Positions 29,445-39,460 of a stretch of DNA of 55,834 nt are shown one piece after another. Below the pieces are notes generated by a model. It was not told the origin of the DNA, made no database searches, and saw only the letters and a list, made by a program, of their open reading frames with translations. A program made the position numbers and the translations under genes. Origin of the DNA: Methylococcaceae bacterium (GTDB taxonomy: Bacteria; Pseudomonadota; Gammaproteobacteria; Methylococcales; Methylomonadaceae); the NCBI GenBank assembly GCA_007280895.1, contig QYQN01000108.1, positions 1 through 55,834 on the forward strand. Direction: 5' to 3'. Within the stretch, counting starts at the first letter, position 1. Every line of letters begins with the position of its first letter.

Positions 29445-30469
29445 CGTGGTATTAATTTTAAAACAAGTTCAGGGCGAATGCCGGTAAGGCAGCTTAAGTG
29501 ATTTTCATCTCCAGCAGGAGCGATTGGACATTCTCGCTGGAAGCAAGGTGAGCAGGTTAAGCGTAATGAGAGAATATGGGCATTATTATTGAGCGGGGGC
29601 GTAAATGCTGGGTCTGAAGAACCATATAGCACTATCAATTGTTTATTGAGCGCGGCAGCAATATGCATTAATCCAGAATCATTGCTAATTACCGTATCAG
29701 TTAATGAGAGTAAATCGACCGCATCAGCTAAGCTTGTTTTACCAGCAAAATCAGTGCAGTGATGTTCACAAAGTTGATTGATTTGTTCAGTGATGGCGTG
29801 ATCTTTATCCGAGCCCAATAGCCATACTTGCCAGCCTTGGCATAATTTTTCACGGGCTACTTCGGCAAAATAGGCAGCCGGCCAACGCTTAGCTGCACCA
29901 AATTCAGCCCCAGGACAAAGGGCTAAAATTTTTTTGCTGGCCGATTGGTGTAAGGTAAATTTTTTTCGTACAGCATGTTGTTTATGAGTGTCTACGACTA
30001 AGCGTGGCTGAGCAAAATTGACTGGTTTTTGGTCACTTGCAGGGTAAGCTAAACTTACAAAGCGTTCAACCGTCATGGTGAGCAGTGTGGTATTTAGAAT
30101 TCGGCTGTCGTTGATTAAACCAAACCGTTGTTCACCAAGAAAACCAGTGCGTTGTGGAATGCCTGCGAAAAACGGGATTAATGCAGATTTCCATGAGTTA
30201 GGTAACACAATGGCTTGGTGGTAGTGATTTTTATGCAGTTGGCGACCCAGTTTATAGCGTGTGCTTAAGCCAAATTGACCATGAGTTAAAGGCATGGCGA
30301 TGACGTGTGTGACCTCGGGCATGCGTTGGAGAATGGGGAGCGACCACGCTGGGGCTAAGACATCGATACGACAGTTGGGCATGACCTGCTTTAAGGTTAA
30401 AAACAGGCTTTGCGCCATGACCATATCACCAATCCAAGCAGGACCGATAATCAGGATTTTTTTAGTCAA
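29441..30469 (-). CDS. waaF: Lipopolysaccharide heptosyltransferase II
   Basis: 342 aa, GT9 family. KKILIIGPAWIGDMVMAQSL is the WaaF N-terminus; LCPGAEFGAAKRWPAAYFAEVA and VISNDSGLMHIAAAL are diagnostic for the ADP-heptose:LPS heptosyltransferase II group. It adds the second heptose after WaaC. The start overlaps the ilvE end by eight bases and the stop overlaps waaC, so translation is probably coupled. Confidence 0.95.
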   Translation of the reverse strand: MTKKILIIGPAWIGDMVMAQSLFLTLKQVMPNCRIDVLAPAWSLPILQRMPEVTHVIAMPLTHGQFGLSTRYKLGRQLHKNHYHQAIVLPNSWKSALIPFFAGIPQRTGFLGEQRFGLINDSRILNTTLLTMTVERFVSLAYPASDQKPVNFAQPRLVVDTHKQHAVRKKFTLHQSASKKILALCPGAEFGAAKRWPAAYFAEVAREKLCQGWQVWLLGSDKDHAITEQINQLCEHHCTDFAGKTSLADAVDLLSLTDTVISNDSGLMHIAAALNKQLIVLYGSSDPAFTPPLNNNAHILSLRLTCSPCFQRECPIAPAGDENHLSCLTGIRPELVLKLIPR

Positions 30470-31385
30470 GATAGGTCAGCCACGCTTCGTGTTGAGGATG
30501 TCGGCCATTCACTGCATCAAAGTACAGTGCTTGTAGCTTTTCGGTGATAGGGCCACGAACACCTTGCCCAATAGTGCGGTTATCTAATTCTCTAATGGGG
30601 GTGACTTCAGCGGCTGAGCCAGTAAAAAAGGCTTCATCAGCAACATAAATTTCATCACGAGTAATCCGTTTTTCAATAACCTGATAGCCTTCTTCACGGG
30701 CTATTTGGATAAGTGTGTCGCGCGTTATACCTTCTAAGGCAGACGTGGTTTCTGGGGTGTATAACGTATTATTACGAATAATAAACAAATTTTCTGCACT
30801 GCCTTCAGCAGCAAAGCCTTCATGATCAAGCATTAAGGCTTCATCATAGCCGTTGGCTAAGGCTTCTTGTAAAGCAAGAATTGAATTAATGTAATTGCCA
30901 TTTGCTTTGGCTTTACACATAGTGCTGTTGTGATGGTTGCGCGTATAAGAGGAGGTGCGAATGCGAATGCCTTTTTCAATACTGTCGGTGCCTAAATAAG
31001 CCCCCCAAGACCAGGCCGCCACCATAACATGCACTTTAAGATTATCTGCACGTAAGCCCATACCTTCGGAGCCATAAAAACACATGCTGCGAATATAGGC
31101 ACTGTCTAAATTATTGTTAGCAACGGCTTGTTTTTGAGCCTCATTGATGGCTTCTTTTGTGAACGGCATGGACATATTCATGATGTGTGCAGAACGAAAC
31201 AAGCGATCAGTATGTTCTTGCATTCTAAAGATAGCCGTTCCCTTACGGGCATGGTAAGCGCGAATACCTTCAAATACGCCTAAGCCATAATGTAAGGTAT
31301 GTGTTAATACATGGACTTTAGCCTCGCGCCATTCAACCCATTGTCCGTCTAGCCAAATTACGCCGTCTTTATCGTCCATTGTCAT
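30462..31385 (-). CDS. ilvE: Branched-chain amino acid aminotransferase
   Basis: 307 aa, fold-type IV PLP enzyme. It begins at the ATG at 31385, preceded by AGGAG. Motifs include the HYGLGVFEGIRAY block, RNHHNSTMCKAKANGNYINS with the PLP lysine, and EGFAAEGSAENLFIIRNN. It catalyses the last step of valine, leucine and isoleucine synthesis. Its place between glnE and the LPS genes is a conserved order in gammaproteobacteria such as pseudomonads. Confidence 0.96.
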   Translation of the reverse strand: MTMDDKDGVIWLDGQWVEWREAKVHVLTHTLHYGLGVFEGIRAYHARKGTAIFRMQEHTDRLFRSAHIMNMSMPFTKEAINEAQKQAVANNNLDSAYIRSMCFYGSEGMGLRADNLKVHVMVAAWSWGAYLGTDSIEKGIRIRTSSYTRNHHNSTMCKAKANGNYINSILALQEALANGYDEALMLDHEGFAAEGSAENLFIIRNNTLYTPETTSALEGITRDTLIQIAREEGYQVIEKRITRDEIYVADEAFFTGSAAEVTPIRELDNRTIGQGVRGPITEKLQALYFDAVNGRHPQHEAWLTYLD

Positions 31386-31480
31386 GGTTTTCTCCTCGTG
31401 TTGGATGCTGATGTTTATTTTTGTTGGTGATGTAAAGCTAGCTTACTAAGTATGTGCTGTCGTACTTTGGAATAAGCACA

Positions 31481-34354
31481 TTATTCCATAAACTGATGCC
31501 AAATTTTTTCAATATGTATTTTAATTTCGTGTACCTGAGTTTCATCAATAATGGCTGCATCACCTTGTAAACCTTGTTTATGGCCATAATCACGATATAG
31601 ACAGTATGCTTTTTTTAGTGTTTCTGCATCGTCGTGGCTAATTAAGGCTGCCTTATCTAAACTTTCCAGCAGGCGGATATTATCTGTGTAATGGCTTAGG
31701 CTGGGGAATTCTGCGGCGTGTGCCAAGACTTGAAATTGTACTATAAACTCAATATCTGCAATACCGCCACGACTTTGTTTTAAGTCAAATTGTTCATTTT
31801 TATTGATGGCTAAATGACTGCGCATTTTTTCGCGCATGGTGCGAACTTCGTTTTTTAGTTCATGCACCTCGCGTGTTAAACATAAAATGCGCTGACGGAT
31901 ACCTGAAAATTGCAGCTCAAGTCGTGCGTCACCAGTAATAAAGCGTCCACGCACTATCGCTTGATGTTCCCACGTCCACGCTTGATTGAGTAAATACTGT
32001 TCATAGGCATCGTAGTGGGTGATTAATAAACCTGAATCACCGCTGGGTCGTAAGCGCATATCAACTTCATAGAGAATACCCGATAGCAGTCGGGTATCTA
32101 AGATATGCCTAATTTTTTGGCCAAGTTTTCCATAAAATTGGGCGCAGGAGATCGCTTTTTCACCGCCTTTAGTTAAGCTTTGGCCATTGTCACTTTGGTA
32201 TAAAAATACGAGGTCTAGGTCGGAACTATAGCCTAGTTCAATGCCTCCGAGTTTGCCAAAGCCAATAATAGCAAAGCCTTTATTGGTTACTGAGGTTGCC
32301 GGTGGGCAGCCATGTTTTTCAGTTAGCATTAACCATGCGCGTTCTAAAACATGATGAACAATAGTTTCTGCTAGTGCTGTTAAGTAATCACTTACCACCA
32401 TCAGAGGAATGATGCCCATGATATCTGCTACGGCGATACGTAAGACGCTGCTTTGTTTAAATTCTCTTAACACAATCATGAACTGCTCAAGATCGTGGAT
32501 GTCAATGGCGTTGACTAAGTGACTTAAGTCCGAAGACAGTGCTGCTTTTTTCAGTGGCTCATATAAACGTCGAGTATCAAGTAAATCATCAAACAATATC
32601 GGATACCGTGATAAATAATCAGATAACCATGGGCTTGCTGAGCTTAGGCGCAGTAATTGAGTTAATGCTTCGGGATTTTCAGCTAATAACGATAAATAGA
32701 CATTACGTCCGGCAATGGCTTCAAATAGCGTGACCACGCGCTTAAGTGTTTGATCTGGATTAGGAAAGGCAGGCAGTGCCTTAATAAGTGTGGGCATTAA
32801 GCGATTGAGCACGCCCGCACCTTTATTCGTTAAGCGTTTAAGCGCTGCGGATTGTTTGAAGTGTTTGAGCGTGTTTAAGCTGTCTGCGCAAGTCAAAAAA
32901 CCAAGCTGCGTTAACGCCGTTTCTAATATTTCATCATCCGCCGCACCTGTCCACAGTTGTTGGCATAAGGGGTCATACTGTTCTTGTTTCGATAATGAAA
33001 ATACGGCATCAAATACGCTGTGAATGTGCTCGCGATGGTGAGTTAATGCGCTGTTAAAGCTAGACCAATGCGTGTAATCCATGGAATAAGCTAACCGCTC
33101 TTGGTTAAGTTCATCACTGGGGAGGTGGTGAGTTTGTTTGTCTTGATAGGCTTGCAGATGATTTTCAACACGGCGTAAAAACACATACCCTAAAATTAAG
33201 CCTTCTGCATCGGACGAGGTCAGTAAATTAAGGTCTTGTAAGCGTTGTAATACCTGAATAATGCCACGAATTTGCAGGCTCTTTTCATTACCACCACGGA
33301 TCAATTGAAACGCTTGGCCAATAAATTCAACTTCTCGAATACCGCCACGGCCTAATTTAATATTGTCTAGGTGATCTTTGCGGCGTAGTTCTTGAGTAAT
33401 TTGTGCTTTCAAGCCACGTAATTCTTCAAAGGCTCCGTAATCTAAATAACGTCGATACACAAAAGCGTGCAACATGCTCATAAGCTGAGCTCCGGTTTCG
33501 GTATCACCCGCCACAACGCGGGCTTTAATCATGGCATAGCGCTCCCATTCTCGTGCTTGGGTTTGGTAATAGTTTTCCATGCCGTCGAAGGTCATGATGA
33601 GCGCGCCACTCTCCCCAAAAGGACGTAAGCGAGTGTCTGTTCTAAAAACAAAGCCATCGACGGTGATGTCATCTAAGGTTTTAATTAGGCTTTGGCAGAG
33701 ACGCGTAAAAAATTCCCCATAACTGGTTTGTTTACGATCAGTTAAGGTGCCTTCTTCTGGATACGCAAAAATTAAGTCAATATCTGAGGAATAATTTAAC
33801 TCATGCGCTCCCAATTTGCCCATGCCTAAGACCACAATCTGCTGAGGTTTGCCATTGGCTAAGCGGGGTGTGCCGCGTTTAGTGCAGGCGTAATCATAGA
33901 GAGTGCTTAACGCAAATTTTATGCACGCTTCAGCAAGCCAGGACAGTTCGAGTAAGGTTTCTGCTAAAGAGGCCCAGTTGGCTAAATCACGCCAAGCAAT
34001 TCGTAGCATTTCTCGACGTCGAAAGAGACGTAATTTTTTTCCTAACTCTGCTTCATTGTTAATGTGCAGTTGCTGTAAAGACTGTTGATAATAAGTCTCT
34101 GTATAAGCACTAAAAAGAGTCTGAGTGTCGATTAGATCAAGCAATAATTGAGGTTGTTGCACACAACAATCATAGATAAATTGGCTAGAGCCTAGCACTT
34201 TTGGTAACGATGCGACTAGCTCTGCTGAAAAATTGAGGTAGGGGGCAACGCTAGCGAATTTTTCTTGAAAGTGGATAAGTTGCGCGTCTATTTGTGCATT
34301 GAGTTGTGCAGAATTACAGTGCGTCGACGTAGGTAAGTGAAGAGGTGTGAACAT
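31481..34354 (-). CDS. glnE: Bifunctional glutamine synthetase adenylyltransferase/deadenylase
   Basis: 957 aa (E. coli 946). Two nucleotidyltransferase cores are visible: GMGKLGAHELNYSSDIDLIF in the N-half (deadenylase) and GFGKLGGIELGYSSDLDLVF in the C-half (adenylylase). REVEFIGQAFQLIRGG and IADIEFIVQFQVL are the GlnD/PII-type conserved helical parts after each core. The enzyme adds or removes AMP on glutamine synthetase according to PII state. It is the first gene of the minus-strand operon, with ilvE 95 bp downstream. Confidence 0.97.
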   Translation of the reverse strand: MFTPLHLPTSTHCNSAQLNAQIDAQLIHFQEKFASVAPYLNFSAELVASLPKVLGSSQFIYDCCVQQPQLLLDLIDTQTLFSAYTETYYQQSLQQLHINNEAELGKKLRLFRRREMLRIAWRDLANWASLAETLLELSWLAEACIKFALSTLYDYACTKRGTPRLANGKPQQIVVLGMGKLGAHELNYSSDIDLIFAYPEEGTLTDRKQTSYGEFFTRLCQSLIKTLDDITVDGFVFRTDTRLRPFGESGALIMTFDGMENYYQTQAREWERYAMIKARVVAGDTETGAQLMSMLHAFVYRRYLDYGAFEELRGLKAQITQELRRKDHLDNIKLGRGGIREVEFIGQAFQLIRGGNEKSLQIRGIIQVLQRLQDLNLLTSSDAEGLILGYVFLRRVENHLQAYQDKQTHHLPSDELNQERLAYSMDYTHWSSFNSALTHHREHIHSVFDAVFSLSKQEQYDPLCQQLWTGAADDEILETALTQLGFLTCADSLNTLKHFKQSAALKRLTNKGAGVLNRLMPTLIKALPAFPNPDQTLKRVVTLFEAIAGRNVYLSLLAENPEALTQLLRLSSASPWLSDYLSRYPILFDDLLDTRRLYEPLKKAALSSDLSHLVNAIDIHDLEQFMIVLREFKQSSVLRIAVADIMGIIPLMVVSDYLTALAETIVHHVLERAWLMLTEKHGCPPATSVTNKGFAIIGFGKLGGIELGYSSDLDLVFLYQSDNGQSLTKGGEKAISCAQFYGKLGQKIRHILDTRLLSGILYEVDMRLRPSGDSGLLITHYDAYEQYLLNQAWTWEHQAIVRGRFITGDARLELQFSGIRQRILCLTREVHELKNEVRTMREKMRSHLAINKNEQFDLKQSRGGIADIEFIVQFQVLAHAAEFPSLSHYTDNIRLLESLDKAALISHDDAETLKKAYCLYRDYGHKQGLQGDAAIIDETQVHEIKIHIEKIWHQFME

Positions 34355-34608
34355 AGTGAGGTAGAGTAATCTGGAGGAGCTAAAGTATCGTGCAAAAGGG
34401 AGGCCGTGTAGGAACTTGCCGTCGTGTTAGAGTAAGCAACGTTAGTGTGCCACTTAAGGCATGCTTGGTAAGTCGTTGCGAAGATAGCGTATCACTGTAA
34501 ATGAAGAGGGGTTAGTAATTATTAGTTGTGGCAAAGAAATTAAACTTCAGCATGGCTTCGTTAGGTAGCGTGCTGGCTGTTTTGTGCGATAAAAATATCA
34601 GTTCAGCG

Positions 34609-35631
34609 CTAAAATAATTCAATGTCACTCAGGTCATCGTCATTATCTTCAGCAATGACCGTTATATCTTCATACATGACAACTTGATTTCTGCCGTGTT
34701 CTTTTGCGTAGTAAAGGGCTTTATCAGCACGATCAAGCAATGTCATGGGTAAAATAGTGGAGCCTTGAATACAGGTTATGCCAATACTTACGGTAACTTT
34801 GCCGACCAATGGAAAGTTATAGGTTTCAACAGCGGTGCGAAAGCGATCAAAAACAGTTCGGGCATCAGTAGCATTAACGCGATTTAAAATGACCACAAAC
34901 TCTTCACCGCCATAGCGAAATAAAAAGTCTATGTGGCGAAATTTTCGTTGCATTAATTGACTGAAATGCAGCAATACTTCATCACCATACAAGTGCCCAA
35001 AATTATCATTGACCCGTTTAAAATGATCAATATCAAGCACGGCAATCCAAGAGTATTTTAGGTGCTCAGATGCTTCAAATTGAGGGTGTTTATTACGTTG
35101 ATAATAATCGCACACTTCCATCAAGCGCATTTCCAAAGATTGGCGATTGGGCAAATTAGTTAAGACATCGCGTTCTTTATGATCGTGGAGGATAACTTGG
35201 TTGCGATACAGTTTAAGTAAGTGTGAAAGTAAGGTAACGGCATCGTCATTAAACAAGCCTTTCACTAGAATGGCACGGTCAGGGCCACTGTCAGTCGCGA
35301 TGGGTAAAATGGCATGGTGTAAACCATTGTCATGAAAAAATTCAATGGTTTTAGGTAAGGGATTGTTAAGGACTGCGGGGTGATTCTGACTGTTTTCATC
35401 ATTACCAAAATCGAGGGGTAATTGGGTAATGTGCAATTGTAAACTATCGATGTCAGTGGTGAATTTTGTTTTGCTGGTGTCATAAATTTCATAAGCAACA
35501 GCAGCATGTACCCAATCTAAGGTATGCAATAAGTTTATAAAAACTGGCGTAAGTGTCAGGTAATCTTGACAGTACGTGATGTCATGTGCCCATGAGAAAC
35601 ATTGTTCTGCAGAGACAGTTTGTATCGTCAT
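34609..35631 (-). CDS. Diguanylate cyclase (GGDEF domain)
   Basis: 340 aa. The N-terminal 165 residues are not a recognised sensor and have no membrane helix. The GGDEF domain runs from about residue 170 ([17 protein letters not shown]) to 320. The active site is GGEEF (in [11 protein letters not shown]), and an inhibitory RxxD site is seen five residues before it (RHID). It should make cyclic di-GMP with product feedback. It is divergent from the flavoprotein gene at 35756. Confidence 0.93.
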   Translation of the reverse strand: MTIQTVSAEQCFSWAHDITYCQDYLTLTPVFINLLHTLDWVHAAVAYEIYDTSKTKFTTDIDSLQLHITQLPLDFGNDENSQNHPAVLNNPLPKTIEFFHDNGLHHAILPIATDSGPDRAILVKGLFNDDAVTLLSHLLKLYRNQVILHDHKERDVLTNLPNRQSLEMRLMEVCDYYQRNKHPQFEASEHLKYSWIAVLDIDHFKRVNDNFGHLYGDEVLLHFSQLMQRKFRHIDFLFRYGGEEFVVILNRVNATDARTVFDRFRTAVETYNFPLVGKVTVSIGITCIQGSTILPMTLLDRADKALYYAKEHGRNQVVMYEDITVIAEDNDDDLSDIELF

Positions 35632-35755
35632 GTAATTATTTCCGATTATTTGATGAATTCTGAATTCTGATTAATGGATAACTAGATTAACGCGGGTTAA
35701 TTCTTTATCGGTAATAGTATAGTATAGCTAATAGGATTTTTTTTGAGTGGATTAA

Positions 35756-36934
35756 ATGATTAACACCGATGTTATTATTTTAGGTGCGGGCGCATCAGGT
35801 TTAATGTGTGCAATAGAAGCAGGCAAGCGTGGTCGACGAGTTATTATTATTGATCATGCGAATAAAGCAGGGAAAAAAATTTTAATGTCGGGGGGCGGTA
35901 AATGTAATTTTACCAACAAACATCTTGAGCCTCGGCATTATCTCTCTAACAACCCTCATTTTTGTAAGTCAGCATTACAACGCTTTACCCAATGGGATTT
36001 TTTAGCCTTAGTTGAACATTACCAAATTGCTTATCATGAACGTGCTCATGGGCAGTTGTTTTGTACGGACAGTGCAAAAGATATTCTTGCCATGTTAGTA
36101 AGCGAGTGTGAAAAAGCTAAGGTGCTTATGCGCTTAAATTCGTCAATACAGACTATTGATGTTATCGCCGACAGATTTGTATTGACAGAAGGTGAGCAAC
36201 GCTATGCTTGCGAAAGTTTAGTGGTGGCAACGGGAGGTTTATCCATTCCCAAAATGGGCGCCACGCCTTATGGTTATCAACTTGCCGAACAATTTGGGAT
36301 TCCTATTGTGCCAACACGCGCAGGTTTAGTGCCTTTTACTTTACAGCCAGATGATAAGGCGCGTTGGTCTTTATTATCGGGCATCGCTGTTGAAGCCATA
36401 GTCAGCGTAGGGAAACGCGCGTTTAGAGAAAATTTATTATTTACTCATCGCGGCTTAAGTGGACCCGTTATTTTGCAAATTTCATCGTATTGGACACCAG
36501 GACAAACCCTTACAATTAATTTTTGTCCTGATACCAATTTAACTGAGTTATTAAAAAGTAACCGCCAGCAAAAAAATAAACAATGGGTGAAGACCGTGTT
36601 GGAGACGTGTTTACCTAAACGCTTACTGGCTCTGTTGTTGCCTGAAAGGGTGCTAATTTCAGCGATTGCTGATTGCTCAGATAAATCTATTCAACAGATA
36701 GCAACATTGTTGCAACAGTGTCAGCTTAAACCCAATGGCACCGAAGGTTATCGAACCGCCGAGGTAACGCTGGGTGGTGTTGATTGCAATGCCTTATCGT
36801 CTAAAACTATGGCAGCTCATTGCTTACCAAATCTGTATTTTATAGGCGAAGTCGTTGACGTAACAGGCTGGTTGGGAGGATATAATTTTCAGTGGGCGTG
36901 GTCGTCTGGGTGGTGTGCAGGTCAATACGCATAA
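35756..36934 (+). CDS. YhiN-like FAD-dependent oxidoreductase (HI0933 family)
   Basis: 392 aa. The N-terminus TDVIILGAGASGLMCAIEAGKRG is a GxGxxG dinucleotide site. GKKILMSGGGKCNFTNKH is the hallmark of the family, and VVATGGLSIPKMGATPYGY and the C-terminal DVTGWLGGYNFQWAWSSGW complete the pattern. The substrate of this flavoprotein family is not established. No partner gene is apparent. Confidence 0.93.
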   Translation: MINTDVIILGAGASGLMCAIEAGKRGRRVIIIDHANKAGKKILMSGGGKCNFTNKHLEPRHYLSNNPHFCKSALQRFTQWDFLALVEHYQIAYHERAHGQLFCTDSAKDILAMLVSECEKAKVLMRLNSSIQTIDVIADRFVLTEGEQRYACESLVVATGGLSIPKMGATPYGYQLAEQFGIPIVPTRAGLVPFTLQPDDKARWSLLSGIAVEAIVSVGKRAFRENLLFTHRGLSGPVILQISSYWTPGQTLTINFCPDTNLTELLKSNRQQKNKQWVKTVLETCLPKRLLALLLPERVLISAIADCSDKSIQQIATLLQQCQLKPNGTEGYRTAEVTLGGVDCNALSSKTMAAHCLPNLYFIGEVVDVTGWLGGYNFQWAWSSGWCAGQYA

Positions 36935-36977
36935 ATCGAGCAATTTTCTTGGTGTTAAGTTAATTGGCTGATTGCGC

Positions 36978-37005
36978 TTAGCAGTAAGTATTGCTAACTA
37001 TTTTT
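36978..37005 (+). terminator. Weak terminator after the YhiN-like gene
   Basis: TTAGCA-gtaagtat-TGCTAA followed by CTATTTTTAC. The stem is only six bp, so it is a weak candidate. Confidence 0.45.
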
Positions 37006-37084
37006 ACATCAAGTAATTTAAGGCTATCACTCACCTGATTGCACTCCCCGCGCATTTAGAAAAACAGCTAAACTTTAAGGCGAA

Positions 37085-37822
37085 TTAATCATCTGAGCTG
37101 TTAGTGTTAATTTCAAAAATACTTTTGTACGAAACAAACATTAATGCTGAAACTAATACATACAAGACTGGTGTTAATAACGGCGTTACTGATGAACACA
37201 ATAAAGCTTCAAAAAAAATAAAAGCCCATAATTTATAAAGTGAGGCTTGATTACGACTTAATGCATAGGTACTTTTTTCTTTTGCCTCAGTAAAACCAAG
37301 GTCTTGAAACAGCATCAAGGCGTGAGTAAACCAACCTACAAAAGTATTTAACATGAGTAACATAAAAATCAGCCCAACATTTGCATAGGAAAATAACCAG
37401 CCCGCGAGTTCACGGGTAGTTTGTAATTTAATCTTTCCATTAAGCAGGTCAAGGTACAAAAAAAACTGCCCGATTTTATGTGCCTCACCATTAAGTAAGC
37501 TTGCTAACGCCATAAAAATAAACCAAAAGACTACAATGCTACTCGCAGCAAGCATCGCTAAGGGGATGCTTTTATTTACCGCCCAGTATAAGTTTACTGG
37601 TGCGGTAGATTTCTTCAAGTCGCAGTATTTAGCCAAGCCCACGCCAACAAATAAACTGCTAATTGAAGAGAAAATGCCAAATGCGGGTGAAAAACGTCCT
37701 ATCACTAATAAAAGGCTAATTAATAAGCCATAAATTATCCATAAAATATAGGAGCTACCTAGCAGCACTAACGCCTGCTGTAGCCATTCGGTAAATTTTG
37801 GTTTTTTAAAGGGTTTTCTCAT
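37085..37822 (-). CDS. Multi-pass membrane protein of unknown function
   Basis: 245 aa with about six hydrophobic helices (LVLLGSSYILWIIYGLLISLLLVIG, MLAASSIVVFWFIFMALASLL, VGLIFMLLMLNTFVGWFTHALML, each seen as one block). The first 15 residues are basic and cytoplasmic. It resembles the DUF2189/BPSS1780-like class of six-helix proteins only in general layout, so I leave it unnamed. The start overlaps the trpS stop codon as ATGA, so it is translated with trpS. Confidence 0.8.
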   Translation of the reverse strand: MRKPFKKPKFTEWLQQALVLLGSSYILWIIYGLLISLLLVIGRFSPAFGIFSSISSLFVGVGLAKYCDLKKSTAPVNLYWAVNKSIPLAMLAASSIVVFWFIFMALASLLNGEAHKIGQFFLYLDLLNGKIKLQTTRELAGWLFSYANVGLIFMLLMLNTFVGWFTHALMLFQDLGFTEAKEKSTYALSRNQASLYKLWAFIFFEALLCSSVTPLLTPVLYVLVSALMFVSYKSIFEINTNSSDD

Positions 37823-38832
37823 GATGAAATCCTATGTATACCCACTGATTTGCGTATTTCTTGAAGAAAGGGCACGCTCACTGCTCTGGCTTTTTTTGCA
37901 CCTTCTTGTAGCTGTTCTTCAATATGTTCAGGTCTTTGTAACAGCACTTCGTAGCGTTCTCTAGCGGGGGCTAAGTGGTTGTTAAGATAGTCGAATAAGA
38001 TTTTTTTCATGTCTCCCCACCCCATGCCATTCGCATAATTTTCGCGCATTTGAACAATCTCATCAGGGCTGGCAAAGGCTTGATAAATACTAAACAAGGT
38101 ACAGCCTTCGGTTAGTTTAGGTTCACCAGGGAGTAATGAATTAGTAACTATTTTATTAATTAATTTACGCAATTTTTTTTCTGGCTCAAAAAGAGGAATG
38201 GTATTTTGATAACTTTTGCTCATTTTTCTGCCATCAAGACCTGTTAAGGTAGCGCCATGCTCTGCAATCACTGCTTCTGGTAAGGCAAAGTGTGGGCCAT
38301 AAATATGATTAAAGCGTGCTGCAATATCGCGTGCCATTTCAATGTGTTGAATTTGGTCTTTACCTACAGGCACTTTATTTGCCTTAAACATTAAAATATC
38401 TGCGGCCATTAAAATGGGATAGCTAAATAAGCCCATGGTGATGCCTTTATCTGGATCATTTTCACCAGACTGTTCATTGTCAGCCACCGCTGCTTTATAA
38501 GCATGAGCGCGGTTCATTAATCCTTTTGATGCCACGCAGGTTAAAATCCATGTTAATTCCATAATTTCAGGGACATCAGATTGCCGATAAAACACGGCAT
38601 TATCCGTATCTAGTCCTAATGCTAGCCATGTAGCTGCAATTTCAAAACTGGATTGTTGAACACGCGTAGGTTCTTGGCATTTTATTAGGGCGTGATAATC
38701 AGCAAGAAAATAAAAAGGCAGCAGTGAGGCTTCTTTACTTGCTGCAATAGCTGGGCGAATTGCACCAACATAATTACCTAAGTGAGGTGTTCCAGTAGTG
38801 GTAATGCCAGTTAAAACAATAGCTTTATTCAT
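37819..38832 (-). CDS. trpS: Tryptophan-tRNA ligase
   Basis: 337 aa, class I synthetase. The HIGH-like motif is in GTPHLGNYVGAI and the KMSKS motif in GRKMSKSYQNTI. GKDQIQHIEMARDIAARFNH and the C-terminal AREKYE-type helix (PARERYEVLLQRPEH) fit TrpRS. It charges tRNA(Trp). A membrane protein gene overlaps its 3' end. No trp attenuator or T-box was recognised upstream. Confidence 0.97.
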   Translation of the reverse strand: MNKAIVLTGITTTGTPHLGNYVGAIRPAIAASKEASLLPFYFLADYHALIKCQEPTRVQQSSFEIAATWLALGLDTDNAVFYRQSDVPEIMELTWILTCVASKGLMNRAHAYKAAVADNEQSGENDPDKGITMGLFSYPILMAADILMFKANKVPVGKDQIQHIEMARDIAARFNHIYGPHFALPEAVIAEHGATLTGLDGRKMSKSYQNTIPLFEPEKKLRKLINKIVTNSLLPGEPKLTEGCTLFSIYQAFASPDEIVQMRENYANGMGWGDMKKILFDYLNNHLAPARERYEVLLQRPEHIEEQLQEGAKKARAVSVPFLQEIRKSVGIHRISS

Positions 38833-39227
38833 TAGAGTAAATAGACTGAAAAAAAGGAAAATTAAGCTAAGATTACATCATAAACACCGCGTAAAGTTAA
38901 TGTCTAGTTTGTTATTAACGGCAACTGTCTAAGTAAACTACGCAACTATTGCAGTAGATATACTCGACATTAATGATAAATCAATTTGATTTATGGAAAG
39001 AGTGTTACTTAGTATTTGATGTTACGCACCTTCCTTTATCCGCAGCGGCCAAAAGCAGGCGCTGCTAAGCGAATTATGTTCTTTATTGATATTACGTAAC
39101 ATACAGTTAGTATTGTTAGTAGCTCGTTGATGAGATGCGTAAGCAGTGTTGAACATTAAGGGGACGGGGGATATTTAATGAATGCTTGTTAATTAATGAT
39201 TATTAGGTGCCGTCATGACAATGACGG
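38833..39227. other. Intergenic region between feoC and trpS
   Basis: 395 bp between two minus-strand genes. It contains a nested palindrome at 39019-39102 and the end of the feo terminator-like hairpin (39209-39228). The trpS promoter should lie here, but I cannot point to it. Nothing coding was recognised. Confidence 0.6.
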
Positions 39228-39228
39228 C
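39209..39228 (-). terminator. Hairpin at the end of feoC
   Basis: GCCGTCAT-gaca-ATGACGGC is a perfect 8-bp stem that overlaps the last base of the feoC stop codon. No T-run follows on the minus strand, so termination may be weak. Confidence 0.6.
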
Positions 39229-39449
39229 TAGTTCAGCCATTCATACAGTTCCGTTAAGGTGGGATCGCATTGACAGCATTGCGTTCCACATGAGGCGGTC
39301 ATGGGCAATTTTTGTAGCTGACCTTTACGAATCCATTTTTCCAGCATTCCACGCAGGGTCTGTGCGTCTATATCAAAGTGAGTCATGAGGTCGCGAAGTG
39401 CTACACGTCTATGTTGTTGAAGATAAGTGCGTATATCAGAAAGAATCAT
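39228..39449 (-). CDS. feoC: FeoC-like transcriptional regulator / FeoB partner
   Basis: 73 aa. A winged-helix N-terminus is visible (DIRTYLQQHRRVALRDLMTHFDIDAQTLRGML, one block) with a cysteine cluster near the end (SCGTQCCQC, C54, C58, C59, C61). FeoC proteins are small winged-helix factors with cysteines that bind an Fe-S cluster and stabilise FeoB. It lies 11 bp after feoB, as the last gene of feoABC. Confidence 0.88.
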   Translation of the reverse strand: MILSDIRTYLQQHRRVALRDLMTHFDIDAQTLRGMLEKWIRKGQLQKLPMTASCGTQCCQCDPTLTELYEWLN

Positions 39450-39460
39450 GGCATCGTACC

